Part shown: in pieces, positions 21,028-33,789 of the stretch
How positions within the stretch are numbered: the first letter of the stretch is position 1
Layout: the number at the start of each line of letters is the position of its first letter
From: Flammula alnicola
Lineage: Eukaryota > Basidiomycota > Agaricomycetes > Agaricales > Strophariaceae
Assembly (NCBI GenBank): GCA_015499995.1
Contig: JADNRV010000065.1
Span: forward strand, 124,001-188,000
Length of the DNA stretch: 64,000 bases
Direction: 5' to 3'
Notes under the pieces: generated by a model
Databases searched by the model: none
What the model saw: the letters and a program-made list of their open reading frames with translations, nothing else
Told to the model about the DNA's origin: nothing
Made by a program: the position numbers and the translations under genes

Positions 21028-23105
21028 CGACAACGAAATGGACTTGTCGACATCGTCGAGCTCGTTAAAGTGTTCGAACCGCTTTAAGTAAGCTTCTCCA
21101 AGGTGGTTCAACCGTATTGGTTTTTGGAGGTTGTTGTCCGCTGTAAGACGTACAGCATCCTCGTATATGACTATGGTCTTATCGATATGACTCCGCTCTC
21201 TTTCTTGATCGAAGCGGCGAGAGAGTGCAGCGCCGAGGCGATCCAAAACCCCAAGTTTATTTGGTTGGTCGTCTGGAATAAGGCGCGCCGCTGCTTCACA
21301 CAGGATGAGCACCTCATTGATATGGTTAAGCTTCGTGAGCTCATCTGAGTGGATGAACAGAGACTGTCCAAAATCATTGAGCAGCAGAACTTTGTCGATG
21401 TCGGCAGTCGCGGCGAGGTGAGTAGCATCTTCGAGGATCGAAACACATCTCTCGACGGAAACGATGTCCGCAAGTTTCCCGAAATGAAAGAGAAAGAATT
21501 TCCCGAGGTTTATCGTGTACGAAAGCTTGTTGGGGTCGCCTTCTGCACTGAGGTGCACCGCGTCCTCCAGCCCCTGTTGTATCCTACGAAGGTCCTCGGG
21601 GTTGGCAAAGACATCGAGTTGTTTAAATCGTAGCTGGAGGGAGCTGGAGAGATTGTTTAAGATGGATGACTTCTCGGAATGGTCATCGCCAATTAGGAGC
21701 AACGCGGTTTCGTACGACTGGATGGATCTATTAGTAAGGTCGAGGTCGCTAAATTCTTCAGATCGAAGGAAGAATGCATGGCCCAGGAAATTCAGTAGAA
21801 CTGGCTTTTGAGGGTCGCCGTCTGGCATGAGCCTCAGGGCGGTCTCGCGAAGTAGGAGGGATCTTGACTTGTCCCTAGGCACATGTAGTTTCTCGAACCG
21901 CCGAGATAGTGAATCGCTGAGGTCGTTCAGAAATGAGGCTTTGTACGCAATGTCGTCGTCAGGTGTAAGCCGCACGGCATCCTCGAGTACTGCGATCGAG
22001 TTGTTGAGGTCGAGAAGGTCGTTGTATTGGGTAAATCTGTGGCCAAGGGCTACGCCGATATAGTTAAGCAAGATAGGCTTCTTGGGCTCCTCGTCTGGGA
22101 GAAGGGGAGCGACCTCCAACAATTTCAACGCTAAGACGCCGAATTTTTCCGAGTGATTGACTTGCTGGAGCATGGAGCGTTGGAGGCACATGCTAAAGCT
22201 GATAAGCAGCCAGGATTTCTTGGGGTGGTCATCGGCTGCCAGATGGACAGCGTCCTCCAGCATGTGTAGGGAGCTCTTGAGGCCGATGGAGTATATTTCG
22301 TACATTGGATGGTTGATGGCATCATCGCCGGCAATGGTGAGGTACGTGTCATAACGAGCGACGTGGATGTTGGCTAGGAGGCAGAGAGCTCGGGATTTGT
22401 CTATTCTTTCATTCGGAAGTCGAAAAACAACTCCGTACATGGCATTAAGCAAGCCAAGGTCTGCATTGATACATGACGAGTCGGAAAGGGTGACCTGCGT
22501 CAGGAGGAGTATGATGCCCTCGCGGTCAAGGGATCTGACTAGGAAATAAATGTCAGCGAAGCTAGATGAAATGCGGGTCTCTGACATACCGACTTGAATG
22601 ACATTATCAGGCGATGATCTAGCAGCATAATTTGAAGTTGACAGGCCGACACTAAATCCAAGGTCTGCAATGGGTTCTTCATCTAGTTTCGTTAACTGTA
22701 TACGAACACCTGTTATAATGAAAATCGTAATCATCTACATATTTGAAGGTTGAATACATACTTATTTTATGGTCACCCGAATTCTCAACAATTTGTGCAC
22801 TGGAAATCTCGATAGCAACCAGGTGCGACCTTTCCTCACTGCCGCTCACTTTAAAGATAGAGATGGTGAAATAATCAGCATTCGCCGGCCTAAGAAAAGA
22901 AAATCGTCAGAAGTACTCAGGAGCCAACGGATTATCGTACCACTCACACCAAAAAAGTTCCCCGAAGGTTCCAAAAGGGGTCTGTCGGGCCCTTCCCAAC
23001 AACTTCAGTCTCCTCGAAGACGAGGTCATCCATCAGCAGCTGAGCCACAAAGCGAGCATCTTCAGAAAGGTCTGCTAGTTTGGGTTGGAGGGTGATATCT
23101 ATCAT
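21020..23105 (-). pseudogene. TPR-CHAT protein, 5' half of a transposon-split gene
   Basis: ATG at 23105 (MIDITLQPKLADLSEDA). Introns lie at 22947-22890, 22761-22710 and about 22585-22535; the last is 51 bases, GTATGTCAG to TTCCTAG. The first about 100 residues look C2-like (YFTISIFKVSG, SHLVAIEISSAQIVENSG, VRIQLTKLDEEPIADLGF). TPR-like units follow, such as LNDLSDSLSRRFE with DAVRLTPDD, to the last residues DVDKSISLSQEA at the duplication. Beyond that the frame runs about 24 codons into the transposon before stopping. Joined to 7020-10338 it gives one C2-TPR-CHAT protein of roughly 1,700 residues. The gene was intact before insertion as far as can be seen. Confidence 0.82.
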
Positions 23106-23806
23106 GCGAATTAGACGATGTGTTGTATCGCATAACAACAGTGCGTACCCTGAAGGATTATTCTATATCATGAAAAATTCAGACATGTTCGCATAATAAT
23201 AATAGCTGTGCACGTACGTGTCCATGTGAAGGAGGAAAATGGAACCTCCTTCGATGTTGATGAGCCGCTTTATATCCTACGTGACCAGATAGGCATCACT
23301 GACAGGATGTCACACATATAGCACTACGCCAACGTCGGCGACGTTTCTCTTCCGCGAGAGTTCGGCTATCATTCAAGTAAGAAAAGTCGATTAAATGTAT
23401 GTATTGCAAAAGCTGCTCACCTTAAGCCTTCTACTCACTTGGCGGTTTAACACGGCACAGTGCACAACCTTCCAACCAACTTCCAACCACCGAAGTTCGT
23501 CCGTACCAAGCTGGCCGTAACTTATGACTAGGCTGGATGCAAATAAATTCGGGTGGACTTTTTATGCAGGAGCAGATATGAACGTTGCCGACAGAAGTGA
23601 GCATGAAACTTAGTTGAACGATGTGCATTTCGCAGTCGAGACTCGAGAGCAACTTCAACTTCAAGCAAACATCGAGTTATCGTGCACGTGGCGGTCAACA
23701 TGGACCGGTGCGGCATCGATACCGGCTTTTTCCGAACATCCGAAAGTTCACCGATACCGTTCTCTCAATCTCCACTCTCTCACGACGAGCTCGTTTCAGA
23801 GGGGCC
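23106..23806. promoter_or_regulatory. Divergent spacer between TPR-CHAT and phosphoglycerate-mutase-like genes
   Basis: No gene supported. From about 23325 on, this spacer is duplicated, inverted, at 55655-56135 as part of a segmental duplication that includes the next gene. A TATAAAG on the minus strand near 23270 lies upstream of the TPR-CHAT start. Confidence 0.5.
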
Positions 23807-25176
23807 ATGCCAGGCGACATTGGCCACAAATATGAGGTATGGCCCCTTATCTTCTCGAGTGCTTCTACCTCTCAATGAAATTGAGTTCGACTGCAGTTTG
23901 TCCCAGGTCACTTCGCCCATGACGAGGCAGACGAACCCTTGCCTGCTGTGAGGAACCGCGGCATTGAGAGTGCTCTCGCAGTCTGCTCAACCCCCCTCGT
24001 TCTCAGATACCCCCTCGATTTGGTCTGAAGAACGCATCTGAGGACAGATGGGAGAAACTGTTCGAGCATATCCGTGCCTTGAATGACGAAAGTCCGAAAG
24101 GCACTTCTTACAAATTTTTCTTACTTTCTCGGCATGGCCAAGGATACCGTACGTTAATTCCCTCTATGTATCCAGTTCCATTTGTATTGATCGTTTCTTA
24201 ATAGATAATGTCGCAGAAGAAAAATACGGAACACAAGCATGGGACGAGTAAGCACTGCACCTGATCCTCATCGTGTCGACGAGCTCAACCGTAACATCTT
24301 CATCTAGCTACTGGTCGATGATGGACGGCGATGGAGAAATAAAATGGGGACGTCAGTACTTCTCTACCCAAACTTTTTTTGAGCCCACGTCCAACCCAAA
24401 CCGATCGATCTAGCTGATCCTCAGCTCACGCCCATCGGGATAGAGCAGGCGCACACCATCCAACGCGCGTGGATGGAGGAAGCTGGCGCAGGTCTATCTC
24501 CTCCGCACAAGCGATACTGCAGTCCCCTCTCTCGCGCGCTCGATACATGTGATATCATGCTCAATAAGGTGTTTTCGGAACACCCGCATCCGGTGCTCAT
24601 CCTTGAGGTATGTACAATCTCTCGTCATCGCACTATTCGCCAATTTTCGTTGACGAATTTCAAGAATTGCCGTGAGGAGAATGGAGTGCATACCTGCGAC
24701 AAGCGCCGTACTCGATCATATATCTCGGATTATAAGCCGCACTTCGCGATCGAGGAGAGATTTGAGGAGTACGATCAACTGTGGCACCCTACCATCCGAG
24801 AGACGAAGGCGGAGGTCGCTCAACGTGCTGGAAAGGTGCTGGATAGAATTTTTGAGACGGATACAGAGCATACTTGTACGTCTGGAAGCTTTCATTCTAC
24901 ATGGTCACGCCGTTGACTCGAGTCAATTGTGTTAACCTGGTTGGCGGGTTTTTTACAGTTATTTCGATTACTGCTCACGGAGGATTTATCAATGGATTCT
25001 TGACTGCAATCGGACGGGGACCTTTCCCGCTACCGACTGGAGGTAAGATTTTTTCACTGCCGTGATTAACGAAAATTTCCTCACTGGCGTTTGTACTTGT
25101 CGAAGGGGTCATGCCAGTGCTAGTGAAAGCGACACCTCTCAAGATGGGCTGCGGTCCCGCTTTGAGTTTTTTCTGA
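23807..25176 (+). CDS. Phosphoglycerate-mutase-like (histidine phosphatase) protein
   Basis: ATG at 23807 (MPGDIGHKYE). Eight or so exons join with GT-AG introns: 23807-23836, 23897-23947, 24007-24148 and later ones, ending at 25176. The phosphatase core is visible: FFLLSRHGQGYHN holds the RHG catalytic histidine, followed by DPQLTPIGIEQA, YCSPLSRALDTCD, NCREENGVHTCDKR, EYDQLWHPTIRETKAEVAQR and SITAHGGFINGFL with the second catalytic histidine. It resembles fungal PMU1-type phosphatases of the histidine phosphatase superfamily; the substrate cannot be told. It appears complete. Two decayed copies lie at 54600-55654 and 56940-57975. Confidence 0.82.
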
Positions 25177-26143
25177 TTTATACCACCTCGCGGAATCTAT
25201 AGGGTGTATATTTTGTCTTGATAGCGAATGAAATCAATGGAATGTAAAGTATTTGAGCCCTTGTCCCATTATCACTCAAACGTCGATGAAGTGCCGCGCG
25301 CCATCTTTCATTCTATCATTCTATCATGCACGACTGGACATTCCTCCCTTTTTATGGGTTCGTTATATCGTACGTACTCCACGCCTGGGCTGTGTTCCCT
25401 TCGTCACTGCAACGATAACCTTTGCTGCGTGGTACCTTACACTAGATAGATTTACGTGCTTTCAAAAAAATCTTTGGACATTGACTCTGAGTAGTATAAT
25501 AGACCTGCAATTTTGAAAAATAGCAGTTATCCTCACTAGTTATTCATCTCCCTTACGGTTCGTCACTGCTGACCGTTTGGCGTCAGGTTAGAAGCCAGGG
25601 AATCCCGCCTCGTAGACTCCACATGGGTAGCCTTTGATGTTGCTCCGGCCCCGATTGCCGCTACTGCATTCAATCGCAACAGCGATATATTTTCTTATGC
25701 TGTATTTTATGACTGGTCAAAAGGTCATTCAAGTAACACACCTGGAATGCCGAACAAAATCATGCTGCACTCCTGCAAGGATGAGGACGTCAGGAAGAGG
25801 GCTGCACGGAAGTTGGATTTGATTTATATGTGGTTGCTCCTTATCCCCGTTTTCCATTATCTTTGTTTTACTTTACTTCATGTGATCTCTATACTGTTTC
25901 TTTCATCGAGAATATCGTTAATTTTGTGAAATCACACCTCATCTATTGCGGAATAGGTAAGTAGAAACAGTATGGTATAAATACAGCTAGGTCAACATAT
26001 TCTGTTCTACCATTTTCTACGTATACCACTGATACTCTTCTTTGCGCTTTTTCTGTCGAGATATGATATTCAACAAGGTACTTTCTAAGTACGAGTCCGA
26101 CGACTTTAAACAAGGAAAGCCCTTATCAGGGGCGCAGCATTCT
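25177..26143. other. Spacer without a recognisable gene
   Basis: Only short frames without family motifs. Likely 3' flank of two converging genes. Confidence 0.4.
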
Positions 26144-27640
26144 TTAGGCGACGTAAAACTTCGAGGATTCCAGAAGGTAGATGGCCATATAAATACCTGT
26201 CGAAATAAGAGAATTCGCTTTCTTGGCGATGATCTGTTGTTCATCCAGGTCGCACACTGGCAAGACAATACACACAGACCGGAGGAAGACGCAACGGCCT
26301 ATGCCGGACGAAGTTCCGGGGACAAGTGAGTGATAGTGCGCCATGTCGTTTCTTCGTTGAATCATCGAAAATGTTTGTTGGCTGTCGATAGAACCCAAAT
26401 CCAGCTCCTCTAAAAGAGGAAGTATTTCTCCCTTTGCTATTTTTTCGACTGTCGTTACGTAGAGGTAAATGCCGCGCGGCAAATGCAAAACCCGTAAGTT
26501 TTTGAGAGCCAGGAAGTATGCTTCCAAAGAATGGCATGACCTGGCGGGCATCCGCCGGCCGTCATACCTTTGTTTGAAAGGCGGATACGGCGAAGGGAAG
26601 GGTGGAGGAAGTTCTGTGATTCTCAACACCTGTAACGTTTGGGTCGAATAAAACGATATGTTTATGCACGCAGCCATGATGTTGAAGTGTTCTTCGTATT
26701 GGTCACTGAAGTTGACGATCAAAGTACGAAGGACTGGGAGGCGAAGAACCCGGAATAGACGCTGGTCGAGGCTCGCGTCATGGAGGTTGAGCTGCAGAGC
26801 TTGAAGATATGGCATGTCGACTGCACCCAGCCTAGGTAAGAGAAGGGCGTGCGGCTTTCGTTCAAACGTTATTCGGAAAACACCTTCAACGAGGGTGTGG
26901 GATGTACGACGCGTTATCATGGTGAAAACGTTTGGCGGTATGCTAATAGCGCCTAGATTGAGGGATATCAACTGACTCCATGGCAGGTTCAAGTCGAAGG
27001 GGTGGATCGCGATGGGAATATTATTCAGACAGCGTAGGTAGCAATGGTGAATTCTGGGGAAAGACTGAAATGGTGTTGTATTCATTGCGAGTCTTTGGTT
27101 CAGGAGGAAAGAAGTAAGGCGAACTGCAAACTCGTCGCTAAAAGCGATGTCCAAAAATTCCACTGAATCGAAGACCCCTCCGCGCATGTCCAAAAATGCG
27201 TCCATGTCTTCTTGGGTGCAAATAAGGCACCTGAGAGCTCTGATACGGGTGATGTTCGGAAGGATAATAGACCGCATAATACTGATCCTGCACCGCCCAA
27301 AAATCATGTCCTCGCGTCGAGTCGGCCTTGTGTCGAGTCCAAATAGCGCTACAGGATCACCGACAAAGTCGAGATATAAAAGGTTGCTTCCGCTTCGTCG
27401 TCGGCACACTTCCCAGAGCTGGAGAAGCTTTGAAGTGTCATGGAATGGACCGTAGGAAAATTTAATGCGGTTCCAGTAGGAAGGCGTAGACACCAGGACA
27501 CGTCGCCAGTTAGCGCTAACGTGACTAAGGGCGCATCTTGGCTCGGAGGGTGGCGGGGGTAGTACGAGGGGCTCAGACACAGAATATTCGAGGATGCGTC
27601 TTATAGCGACATCTGGTAGACTCTGGATGGAAGCGCTCAT
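26144..27640 (-). CDS. F-box protein
   Basis: Open for 498 codons from MSASIQSLPDVAIRRILEYS. An in-frame ATG further upstream at 27808 would add 56 residues without obvious homology. The N-terminus has the layout of fungal F-box proteins: SLPDVAIRRILEYSV, then a proline-rich loop, LSHVSANWRRVLVSTPSYW, and a beta/leucine-rich remainder (LPRLGAVDMPYLQAL, LRVLHLPRGIYLY, LEELDLGSID) that would recognise substrates. Such proteins are SCF ubiquitin-ligase adaptors and are hugely expanded in Agaricomycetes. Target unknown. No break seen; the last about 30 codons may be intron read-through. Confidence 0.7.
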   Translation of the reverse strand: MSASIQSLPDVAIRRILEYSVSEPLVLPPPPSEPRCALSHVSANWRRVLVSTPSYWNRIKFSYGPFHDTSKLLQLWEVCRRRSGSNLLYLDFVGDPVALFGLDTRPTRREDMIFGRCRISIMRSIILPNITRIRALRCLICTQEDMDAFLDMRGGVFDSVEFLDIAFSDEFAVRLTSFLLNQRLAMNTTPFQSFPRIHHCYLRCLNNIPIAIHPFDLNLPWSQLISLNLGAISIPPNVFTMITRRTSHTLVEGVFRITFERKPHALLLPRLGAVDMPYLQALQLNLHDASLDQRLFRVLRLPVLRTLIVNFSDQYEEHFNIMAACINISFYSTQTLQVLRITELPPPFPSPYPPFKQRYDGRRMPARSCHSLEAYFLALKNLRVLHLPRGIYLYVTTVEKIAKGEILPLLEELDLGSIDSQQTFSMIQRRNDMAHYHSLVPGTSSGIGRCVFLRSVCIVLPVCDLDEQQIIAKKANSLISTGIYMAIYLLESSKFYVA

Positions 27641-28585
27641 CTCGTTTGGCGGATCCGGGGGGACTTTTATGGCGGGTAAGGTATCGAATTGCTGGGTGGG
27701 TATTGATATTTTTGTTGTTCTTGGAGAATACGATGAACAGAGGTTCGGATAAATGGAGGAAGGATGGACTCGAACGGCGGTGACGTGTCCTATTTCACTT
27801 CTGGACAAAGTGTGTCAGTGTCTTGAGGCAAGGATGGCTCATAAAATATGAACTTACCACAACCAGAGAGCGAAATGAGAGTAGACGAAGGAAATATTGT
27901 CGTCCCAGAGCGCCGGAGAGAGGAGCAGAGGCGTAGGGGGGGTAGCAAGGAACGAGAAAAAAATCGTCGCCAGGAGGGCCTGTGGCTGTTTGGTTTAGAA
28001 ACCTTATTCTGAGGAACTTGTCAGAGAAAAGACCCCCAAATGGTTGCATCCACCCTGCCACTCTTGAAACGGTGAAAACCTGCCCCAAATATTATTTTTC
28101 TCACACACGATGCCCCAAGATGAGCCAATAGTATTCCTTCCCGAGGTATTATAATTGGAGTGCTTCATGGTTTTTATTTACATAACCGTGGCCGTGACAT
28201 GGCGATGGAGCCAAGGTACCTCCCGATCCGCTGCTGAAAATAACGATTCTGCTTGAGAGTTTGAGGTAGTAGGATAGATTCATGGGTGGACCACTCCAGT
28301 AGACTCCAAAGCCTCTCATAGCGGTTTCTGGGTCATTTCTATTGTTTTCTTCCTCTTTGAGTATATTCTTCAAGACTACGAAACCGCTGGTACATGATAG
28401 TATTATCTTATTGTGCGCTTGCTGTTTCTAAATTGTTTCTGAACCGATGACATGACGGAACGCGTCGCGAGGATTCGAAGTGGGTGGTGGATCATGTGAC
28501 CTTGCGCATCAGGCGTGCAATTTGAATGTGCAATGTGCAACCACCTTGAGATCGTTCTCATTTAAGTACGCCCCAGCCTACCAAC
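27641..28585. other. Spacer between divergent genes
   Basis: Besides the possible F-box N-terminal extension (27641-27808), only short frames are open. No family motif seen. Confidence 0.35.
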
Positions 28586-29592
28586 ATGGGACTGTTGTTC
28601 TCTTGGTCAGTTTCTACTCGTATGTATCTCTTTAAGGCTGATTCAATTCTACGCTCAGCTCCCCACAGCCCGTAGAACGACAGTCATCCATCGATACCCT
28701 CACAGATGATGAGGTGTATGCACTGATTCAGGCCAGAAGCAAAGAGAAGACCGTCGGCCTTCCCACTGACTGGAATCCGCTCATTATTGACACAGTATGG
28801 CGTATCACTCACGACGCCGTCGTCAAACGCACGAACACTCCCACCGAGGCGTTCATCATGTCATATATCTCCTCACACACCTCTATTCCTATCCCCAAAA
28901 TCCGGCGCGTCCTACCTGACACCCACCCCAGAACGACCTGGATCGTCATGGACTATATCGAAGGCGACGTTCTCCAGAGCGCATGGCGTACAATGAGCTG
29001 GTGGAGGCGGCTCTCCATCGTATGGTTCATACGTTGCTACATCCGACAATTGCAGAAAACGACGCTCCCTAATCCCCGCGTACCGGGCCCATTCGACGCA
29101 TCTGGCAAGTCCTATCCATGCATCGGATACTACTTCACGGAGGATGGTGCAGGACCTTTCGATTCTTACAGCGAGATGGCAGCTTGGTTTGACCGCAGGC
29201 GGTTTGATACCCAAGTAGCTCAGCATTCAGACTACGGCGTGCTATTGTCGTGTCCCAAGTTCGATACCTCCCATCCTCTTGTGCTTTGCCACATGGACCT
29301 TCACATGCGCAACATTATTGTGGACAGGAATGGCACACCGTGGATTGTGGATTGGGCAAACGCCGGTGCGTTTCCGCCGTGGCTGGAATATGCACACATG
29401 GTGTTATGGGGGAAGGCTGCGCGAGAGGAGACTTGCGCACCCAAGTCATGGATATGGTTCGCGCGTTTTATAATTGGAGATTACGAACGTTACATGACAG
29501 ACTATCTGAACAAGTTGGAGTGGGCTTTGCAGCGGCCTGCCCTTGATTTCCCTCTAGACTACTTCGATAAGCTTGGTTTGAAAGTAGATTAA
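28586..29592 (+). CDS. APH/choline-kinase-like phosphotransferase
   Basis: A 20-base first exon (28586-28605, MGLLFS) is joined by a 53-base intron to 28659-29592. The protein-kinase-like fold of the aminoglycoside phosphotransferase family is shown by AVVKRTNTPTEAFIMSYI (phosphate-anchor lysine), IPIPKI, TTWIVMDYIEGDVL (hinge), the catalytic loop LVLCHMDLHMRNIIVD and the metal-binding loop WIVDWANAG. About 317 residues, a normal length. Expanded fungal paralogues of this family are of unknown substrate; antibiotic resistance should not be assumed. Intact. Confidence 0.8.
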
Positions 29593-31525
29593 TGTTATGT
29601 AAGTTGAGCCTAGCCCGGTGACCGTTCTCTCCCTCGATGACACCTCATAGAGGGAAGTTCTGGGAACGGTTACAGGTGAACGAGTTTGCGAACTCAAGAT
29701 GTAATCAACGATAAGACAACGGTACTGGTGCAGGCTCGGTGACGAAGGAGAGGAGTTTCAATGGAAAGGAATTGGGAAGTCGAAACGGGGCGTACTGGGA
29801 CGATCTAAATGATGGCGATCGAGTACTAAGAGTGTGTAAAGGGTTCGAATTCTGCATAGCGTCGGTGAAAGATACCAGCGACCGCATCAGTCGAATCAAT
29901 CCTTGATTGCCTCTTGCCATCGCGTGCGATGCTATACGCGTGGCGTGCTCGACGCGACGCGCGTATCCGAGCCCTTCCCTCCCAGAGTCCGGCCTGATTG
30001 GACTGCTCCACCGGGGTTCATCGACTTTATTGCCAAGATGACACTGCTGAGCCTGGTCCATGGTGGGAACGCAGTCCGCTGTGATTACATAGCGAAGTAT
30101 GGAAGCTTATAATATCGCTCTGTTCACGTCCACAGTGGAGGATCAGCGTGAGTATTGGTCGAGTTCAGAAATCATGTCGCGTCTAATGGCCCCAGCAGGT
30201 CCGCATCCACTTGGTGTCTTCTTACTCGCAATGTTCCAAATCCTAGTCGCCCTCGGCTTTCAAAGAAGCCGCTGGGAAGTTGGATACTTCCACTCGAGAG
30301 CTTTTGGAACACTCCGTTCGTCGTGCGGTTTGTGGGACGGCGAATGCGGCTGCACAGTCAGCTGCGATGCCTCAAATTGCGCTGAGGTCTTTCTAATCAT
30401 CTGTCTATTTATTTGGATTGTTTTTAGTAAGGGATACCATTGAGACCACTTTCTCGCCAGATCAATCTTGACTCGATGGTGCCTGGCCGTGCACCTGCAC
30501 GCAACACAATGGTTGAGTGGCCTACTTGAATGGTTTCTCTGTTCTGGACCTCGTAAGTTAATAACCTCGATAATACAAGCGCGATTCAGGATTGAAACTA
30601 TGTACAGATGTACGATATCCATTGTTCTCCTATTTGGATTTCGATATCCTTGGCAGAGCGACTGCGGACGCTTACAAACTTTCTTGCAACACCAGACCTC
30701 GGTGGACATTCCTCCATCGCGACGAAGGGACTCTCTCCGGCCACAAAACTACCTTATTCTGTGAGGGGCAACTAGAAATCGCCATGCATCCCTCAGGTGG
30801 CACCTGCTTATCTTGATATCGCCTTTAAGGAACGATGGACCCAAGCACAGACTGTGATTACCGAGTTGGGGATAGAGGGAAGTGACCGGTGAGATATGAA
30901 GACAAATATGACGACCGTTACCGGTCAGAATTCAATTGAATGCATGACTCGTATTTTGCGCGCCACTACAGGCCACTCTAATCATGAGGCTCGGACAATA
31001 AATTCAGGGACACAGAAAAAGTTCCACATCTTTTCTGACCACACATTTACTGATCGGCGTCGCCGCTGGGTTCGAATTATACAATAGATTAGTAGATTAG
31101 AATTTGAAGAGAGCGTGCACGATTTAGGAGGCACAAATTGTACTCATGTACATAGATCGGCATTGAGCAAACCCTATCACGACCGGATGTCGCATATTAC
31201 TGTGTGATCCATCAAATTCAACGGACAAGTCCAGCTTGGGCCAGCGAAGCGGCTGATTTTCTCCCTCGGCGATGCCTACGAGGTGAAGTGGAGTGGCACT
31301 AATATGGCCTTATCCTCACAACAACGAAATGTGGTGGCCTACTTAGATGTTAACGTTAACAACAGCATCTAGTCATCTCCCGTTATTTATGTGCCCGTTC
31401 AAATTAAATCAGAATGGGCCTCCTCAGAGGGATTTGAGGGAACGATTCCCACGCGTCGGTAGATGTTTAAGACGCTAAGATTACGTCATCGGGCGCTTAT
31501 TATATGCCAATCTTAATTTGCAACA
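29593..31525. other. Long stretch without a resolved gene; coding traces
   Basis: Possible exon fragments: 30010-30110 (+, PDWTAPPGFIDFIAKM), 30155-30385 (+) and 30640-30800 (+, PLFSYLDFDILGRATADAY and RWTFLHRDEGTLSGHKTTLF). They do not join into a convincing gene and match no family I know. They may be a decayed gene. Confidence 0.3.
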
Positions 31526-31717
31526 CACTGCTGCGGCCGGAATATTTTGACGGGGGGTCAAAATGTGACAGCAGGTTGTTAAGATTTTGCGCATATTTTG
31601 CCGCTATATTTTGCCTTCACTTAAGGTGGAATACATGACTGCAAAATGTGAGGGCAAAATTCAAACAACTTGCCGCGCATTTTGACCTCCCGGCAAAATA
31701 GTCTGGGCACAGCAGTG
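31526..31717. mobile_element. 192-bp CACTA-like MITE
   Basis: Terminal inverted repeats of about 55 bases begin CACTGCTG and share TATTTTG, CGGG, GGTCAAAATG, GTTGTT and ATTTTGC in register. The element is flanked by ACA on both sides (31523-31525 and 31718-31720). CACTA elements start CACTA or CACTG and make 3-bp duplications, so the assignment fits. No coding capacity. Confidence 0.65.
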
Positions 31718-32703
31718 ACAGTGTGCCAGCTGTCCGAAGACAGAAAGGTTAGGTGCTCACATAGATTATTATATATACAATTTAGTCTGCAATGAGAGAC
31801 CAGATGTCCTTATCATCATTTTTGATCTTCGCCACGCCCGCGGTATTCTCCCGGAGTGGCAACATATGACTCAGAATGACAGTACGGCTTTCCACGGATT
31901 CGCTCTATAGCAAAGGCTGTGAAGACTTGCCACTTACTTGTGCAATTAAATTAAGCGGATTCACTTCTGCAGGTACTGCTTGAACTGAAAAGGCCGTCTA
32001 GATTTGCTTGGCAAGCTGCTCCATATAGTCCAGATCAGGCCCCTTGCATGAAGCGCACCCAAAGGTAGCCTGTCTGAGTAGATTTCTTCATTTTAGAAGC
32101 ATCAATTATCAGTGAGCGCTGAGAAATTAATCTCTCTCGATCAGTCGAACTCTGAGCTGACACTAATCACTGCACGTCAGCCGGGATTGGACTCATATTC
32201 ACCACATGTATGTGCCATGGTTAAAAGTCCTTCCGTGTCGTCCATATTTTCTACACAAGGTCTTGTCCGCGAAGCCCTTAGAAATGCTTTAGATCGCACG
32301 AGGCATTCCACAGTTGCGGGAAGCTCAGGGCCTGAAAGTCTTTCCGATCTGAAACAGTGATTATCGCGATCAGCTTTCTTTCGTCAATCTTCGTCAATTC
32401 TGATTCTAAATCGGTGTCTGAATAGCCTCGAAGGCTTCCCATTGCGGTCGCTATCACGTGGGTGACAGTGTCTTTCAGGGGTGTTTAAATACCATGTCTG
32501 TCTACGTAGTGACTCGAAATGTCGTTCATAATTATTCGACGGGGTTATTTGATGGTTCGGCAACACTCATCAGTAATGTTAAATTAAGGTTTCTGTCTCT
32601 CTCTGGAGTATAAAGCCGGCGCTGTGCCTCACAGAACACTTGCTGACTGTTCTACCCTCCTAGCTCTGTACTATCTCCTGATAGACACCTCGCAGATTCG
32701 CCG
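31718..32703. other. Spacer upstream of a small gene
   Basis: A possible short frame at 32112-32360 (+) has no recognisable motif. A TATAAAG at about 32609 lies some 90 bases before the next start. Confidence 0.35.
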
Positions 32704-33247
32704 ATGAGTACTTACACCGCACAAGAGAAACGCGCAATTATATGGCGTTCGCTCCAACAAGCTGGAGACGACATGTTAAAGGGGTACATATGCTTCGCAT
32801 TTTCTCCCCTCGTTCTTTTGCACCTCGTTCAATATTCTGAATCAGACTACTCGCCTGTCCTGCGGATGAATATTGGCAAGATCTCTCTGGCAACCAAGTA
32901 CGACAAAACATGGTTTATGGCTCTGCCTGTGATCAAATCGAAATCAAGTGGGATCCTAAAGGGACGCAAGGCTCCCAAGAATGGCATATCAGTATGCACC
33001 AGTTGATTCGTCTCTCGCAGGCCGAGCTCTCCAAGGCAATTGTGGGTCCTAGTTTTTCATTGGGCTTCCTTATTATAAATGGCAATTACATCATAACGTC
33101 TAGGTTACCCGCAAGGCGTTGGGTTCTCCTTCCGGTTCTGTACATGGCGGTTCACCTACAGGCCGCCCCGTCTATGTTCATGAGAGACTCAGGCGTCGAG
33201 TGGACACACCTCCAGGCTCATATTATATTCCAGACATGAGCCTTTAA
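32704..33247 (+). CDS. Small orphan protein, 139 aa
   Basis: Three exons (32704-32783, 32846-33041 and 33104-33247) join in frame to 140 codons through two 62-base GT-AG introns. The sequence starts MSTYTAQEKRAIIWRSL, has DEYWQDLSGNQVRQNMVYG and IEIKWDPKGTQGSQEWHISM in the middle, and ends in an Arg/Pro-rich tail. No family recognised, no signal peptide or membrane helix. The introns, the TATA box and an open frame support a real gene. Confidence 0.6.
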
Positions 33248-33789
33248 TGTTTTTCTGCTTTAGCCCTTCCAGTAGCGCGTTATATTGTTGCTTGAACGCG
33301 ATGTAATTCACGTATTCCCTGGGTTTCTGTCCCTGAAACGAAGCCGTGTTGATATCGCCACTGCCGTTCTTATCAAACACGTTACTTGTCAACACTGTTA
33401 TTTTCGAATAGATTGCGAATTTGCGACGAGCGCCATTCATTTCTACGCATTACAATTTGCATGTACTCGAGTACTTGAATAGTAAATACCGTATCTGATT
33501 CCCTGTTTTCTCAATGTTTTCTCGAAAGTCTCTCTGTCGAATCTCAGTACTTAGATCAACCAGTTTGAGATCAGCGATACATGCTACATAGCCTGCATTC
33601 CACAGAGAAACATTAGCCCAGAACTCACAAGCCCTGTAGGTCCTGCGCGTGGCACCTTGCGAGACTAGGGGGAAAACTTGACCAAGTCAACCAAACTCGG
33701 AGTTTCAAATCATTTCAATGACCGCAGGTTTGCCACTGGATATTTGTTGACAAGCAACGCTCAAGTGCTCACCAAAGTGGTACCCACTC
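33248..33789. other. Spacer between two small genes
   Basis: No gene supported. The likely promoter of the following gene is at its right end. Confidence 0.4.

Noticed and set aside
28586..29592. Antibiotic-resistance function for the APH-like genes
   Set aside because: The fold is shared with many fungal kinases of unknown substrate and nothing points to antibiotics.
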